Origin: Aestuariivirga sp.
Lineage (GTDB): Bacteria; Pseudomonadota; Alphaproteobacteria; Rhizobiales; Aestuariivirgaceae
Direction: 5' to 3'
DNA: 64,000 nt
Assembly: GCF_020252395.1 (NCBI RefSeq)
Contig: NZ_JADCDB010000016.1
Span: 18,905-82,904 of the forward strand
The first letter of the stretch is position 1. The number at the start of each line of letters is the position of its first letter. Positions 62,669-64,000 of the stretch are shown here, one piece after another. The translations under genes and the position numbers were made by a program. Under the pieces are notes generated by a model. The model was not told where the DNA came from, did no database searches, and saw only the letters and a program-made list of their open reading frames with translations.

Positions 62669-63090
62669 TGCCCAATTACTGGCTGTTCAAGTCGGAGCCC
62701 GAGGTCTGGTCCTGGACCCAGCAGAAGGCCAAGGGCAAGGCGGGCGAGGAGTGGACCGGCGTCAGGAACTACCAGGCGCGCAACAACATGCGGGCTATGC
62801 AATTGGGCGACAAGGGCTTTTTCTATCACTCCAACGAGGGCCGCGAGGTCGTCGGCATCGTCGAGGTCTGCAAGCTGGCGCATAGGGATTCCACCGCCGA
62901 CGTCGGCACCTGGGAATGCATCGACATCCGCGCTGTGGCCGACGTGCCACGCCCCGTGACGCTGGATGAGATCAAGGCCGATCCGAAGCTCAAGGACATG
63001 GTGCTGGTCACCAATTCCCGCCTTTCGGTGCAGCCGGTTTCGGAAAGCGAATTCAAGCACATCTGTAAGCTCGGCGGCGTCAAGCCTTGA
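62668..63090 (+). CDS. EVE-domain protein
   Basis: A 140-residue PUA-like EVE-domain protein, a fold thought to read modified bases in nucleic acid. Landmarks are YWLFKSEPEVWSW, WTGVRNYQARNNMRAM and the FFYHSN pocket strand. It begins at the TGATG junction with YciI and overlaps the methyltransferase gene by 4 bp. EVE proteins also occur in restriction systems, but this neighbourhood is a housekeeping one. Confidence 0.92.
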   Translation: MPNYWLFKSEPEVWSWTQQKAKGKAGEEWTGVRNYQARNNMRAMQLGDKGFFYHSNEGREVVGIVEVCKLAHRDSTADVGTWECIDIRAVADVPRPVTLDEIKADPKLKDMVLVTNSRLSVQPVSESEFKHICKLGGVKP

Positions 63091-63782
63091 TCCTCGACCG
63101 CGCCGCCTTCATCCGCGCCAACACCACGCGGATGACCCCGCCGCTGGTGCCCGAAGTCCGGCTGCAGCTCGCGCATGAGGCCGTTCCGCTGTGGCAGAAA
63201 ACCGAGGAGGAACTCGGCGAAATGGGTTTGGCCCCGCCCTTCTGGGCCTTCGCCTGGGCCGGCGGCCAGGCGCTGGCGCGGCACGTGCTCGACAATCCCC
63301 AACTCGTCGCGGGCCAGCGCGTGATCGATTTGGCCTCCGGCTCCGGCCTCGTCGCCATCGCCGCCATGAAGGCGGGCGCAACGCGCGTGCTGGCCGCCGA
63401 CATCGACGCCTTTTCCGTCGAAGCCATTGTGCTGAATGCCGAAACCAATGGCGTTTCGCTCGAGGCCACGTCGCGCAATCTGCTGGAAGCACCGGCGCAA
63501 GACTGCGACGTGATCCTCGTCGGCGACCTCTTCTACGAAAAGGACTTGGCCGCGAAGGTGGTTGCCTGGCTCGAAGACGCCGAAGCCCGCGGCATCGTCA
63601 CCCTCATCGGCGACCCCGGCCGCAGCTACCTGCCGCGCGAGAAGTTGAAAAAGTTGGCGGAATACAAGGTCGCCGTGACGCGCGACCTCGAGGATGCAGA
63701 GTTCAAGCTGACGTCGGTCTGGCGGCTGAGCAAGACCGATGCCACAACAAGTGTTTGTCCTATTCGTCAGTCGTCTTCTTGA
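63087..63782 (+). CDS. ETFB lysine methyltransferase-like SAM methyltransferase
   Basis: A 231-residue methyltransferase resembling bacterial orthologues of METTL20/ETFBKMT. Marks are PFWAFAWAGGQALARHVLDNP, motif I VIDLASGSGLVAIAA, VLAADIDAFSVEAI, and the DLFYEKDLA block. TTG at 63087 overlaps the EVE stop as TTGA. The last 15 residues look unrelated to the family, and an insertion element begins 81 bp beyond the stop, so the tail may have been rebuilt. Confidence 0.83.
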   Translation: MILDRAAFIRANTTRMTPPLVPEVRLQLAHEAVPLWQKTEEELGEMGLAPPFWAFAWAGGQALARHVLDNPQLVAGQRVIDLASGSGLVAIAAMKAGATRVLAADIDAFSVEAIVLNAETNGVSLEATSRNLLEAPAQDCDVILVGDLFYEKDLAAKVVAWLEDAEARGIVTLIGDPGRSYLPREKLKKLAEYKVAVTRDLEDAEFKLTSVWRLSKTDATTSVCPIRQSSS

Positions 63783-63863
63783 TCGAGAAGCCTGATGCCG
63801 GCAAGGAAAGCCACCTTCGTTCCGCGATCAAATCGAGAGGCGGAATTTCAAACGCGAAGTCTA

Positions 63864-64000
63864 GAGCATCGGGTGGTCAGATTGAATCTGAAGTCTTCCC
63901 AAATCAGTTCTGGAGTGATTCAAGGTAAGCGGAGGTGACCGCCATGCCTAAACCGCTATCGAACGATCTGCGCTTGCGTCTGGTTGAGTGTGTTGAAGCC
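63864..64000 (+). mobile_element. left part of an IS630-like insertion sequence
   Basis: A TA at 63862-63863 could be the target duplication; the element would start at GAGCATCGGG, which I infer from its use at ends of rhizobial IS630 copies. A short perfect palindrome CAGATT-G-AATCTG (63878-63890) lies just inside. The transposase frame opens at 63944. The right end is outside the window. Confidence 0.6.
63944..64000 (+). CDS. IS630-family transposase, 5' end only
   Basis: Only 19 codons are inside the window. The opening MPKPLSNDLRLRLVECVEA closely follows the N-terminus of IS630-type transposases (helix-turn-helix start), and GGAGG lies about 8 nt before the ATG. The DDE domain is beyond the edge. 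Confidence 0.75.
   Translation, partial: MPKPLSNDLRLRLVECVEA

Noticed and set aside
62668..63782. EVE-domain protein plus methyltransferase as a modification-dependent restriction system
   Set aside because: The genes lie in a tight housekeeping run with tsaD, gpsA and YciI, and the methyltransferase resembles a protein-lysine type; no nuclease is present.

Overview
The window is a GC-rich chromosomal segment with tightly packed genes, many joined by 4-bp ATGA or TGATG overlaps. Gene content and repeats point to an alphaproteobacterium of the Hyphomicrobiales (Rhizobiales) type. The pointers are a heterotetrameric sarcosine oxidase, the hemC-hemD-HemY-like block beside tsaD-gpsA, cytochrome c'-like proteins, and intergenic palindromes of a kind recalled as common in rhizobial relatives (15974-15994, 21165-21215, 60042-60059). 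A divinyl-chlorophyllide 8-vinyl-reductase (bciA) homologue hints that the organism, or a close ancestor, makes bacteriochlorophyll. No species is claimed.

Layout. 1-9.6 kb: the end of a Bcr/CflA-like exporter; sarcosine oxidase soxBDAG with a following Fe(II)/2-oxoglutarate oxygenase; a convergent sugar kinase and aldolase-like pair; an alpha/beta hydrolase. 9.8-17.6 kb: a WYL regulator with a RidA protein, two cytochromes c, a 45-residue protein, a single-domain response regulator, upp, a VOC protein plus old yellow enzyme pair behind an operator-like palindrome, an aminotransferase, and a glycine-rich secreted protein. 17.8-27 kb: an outer-membrane protein, a patatin-like lipoprotein, an OmpA-domain relic, an AI-2E family permease, a UPF0149 protein, bciA, a GPP34 protein, an LssY_C protein, and divergent katG/oxyR.

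28-39.6 kb: a type II secretion system, gspE-F-G-H-I-J-K-L-M-N on the plus strand facing gspD and a prepilin peptidase on the minus strand. A small cysteine-rich exported protein is encoded antisense between gspL and gspM. A decayed IS110 transposase separates this from 40-50 kb, an amino-sugar locus. There nagK, a SIS-domain deaminase, nagA, a Gfo/Idh/MocA dehydrogenase and a PP2C-like phosphatase form one overlapping minus-strand operon, divergent from murQ and a sugar ABC transporter. Together these would import and degrade N-acetylglucosamine and N-acetylmuramate derivatives.

50-54 kb holds a methyltransferase and a UDP-glucose to UDP-xylose pair. 53.5-55.6 kb is a visibly AT-richer insert: a 539-residue protein of unknown function, an intact tRNA-Thr(CGT), and a truncated second tRNA-Thr(CGT). 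This is the best candidate here for an undescribed accessory system. 55.6-63.8 kb returns to core genes (HemY-like, mitofilin-like, hemD, hemC, tsaD, gpsA, YciI, EVE, a methyltransferase). The window ends inside the left part of an IS630-like element. Most calls rest on recognising motifs and family style by eye, without database comparison.
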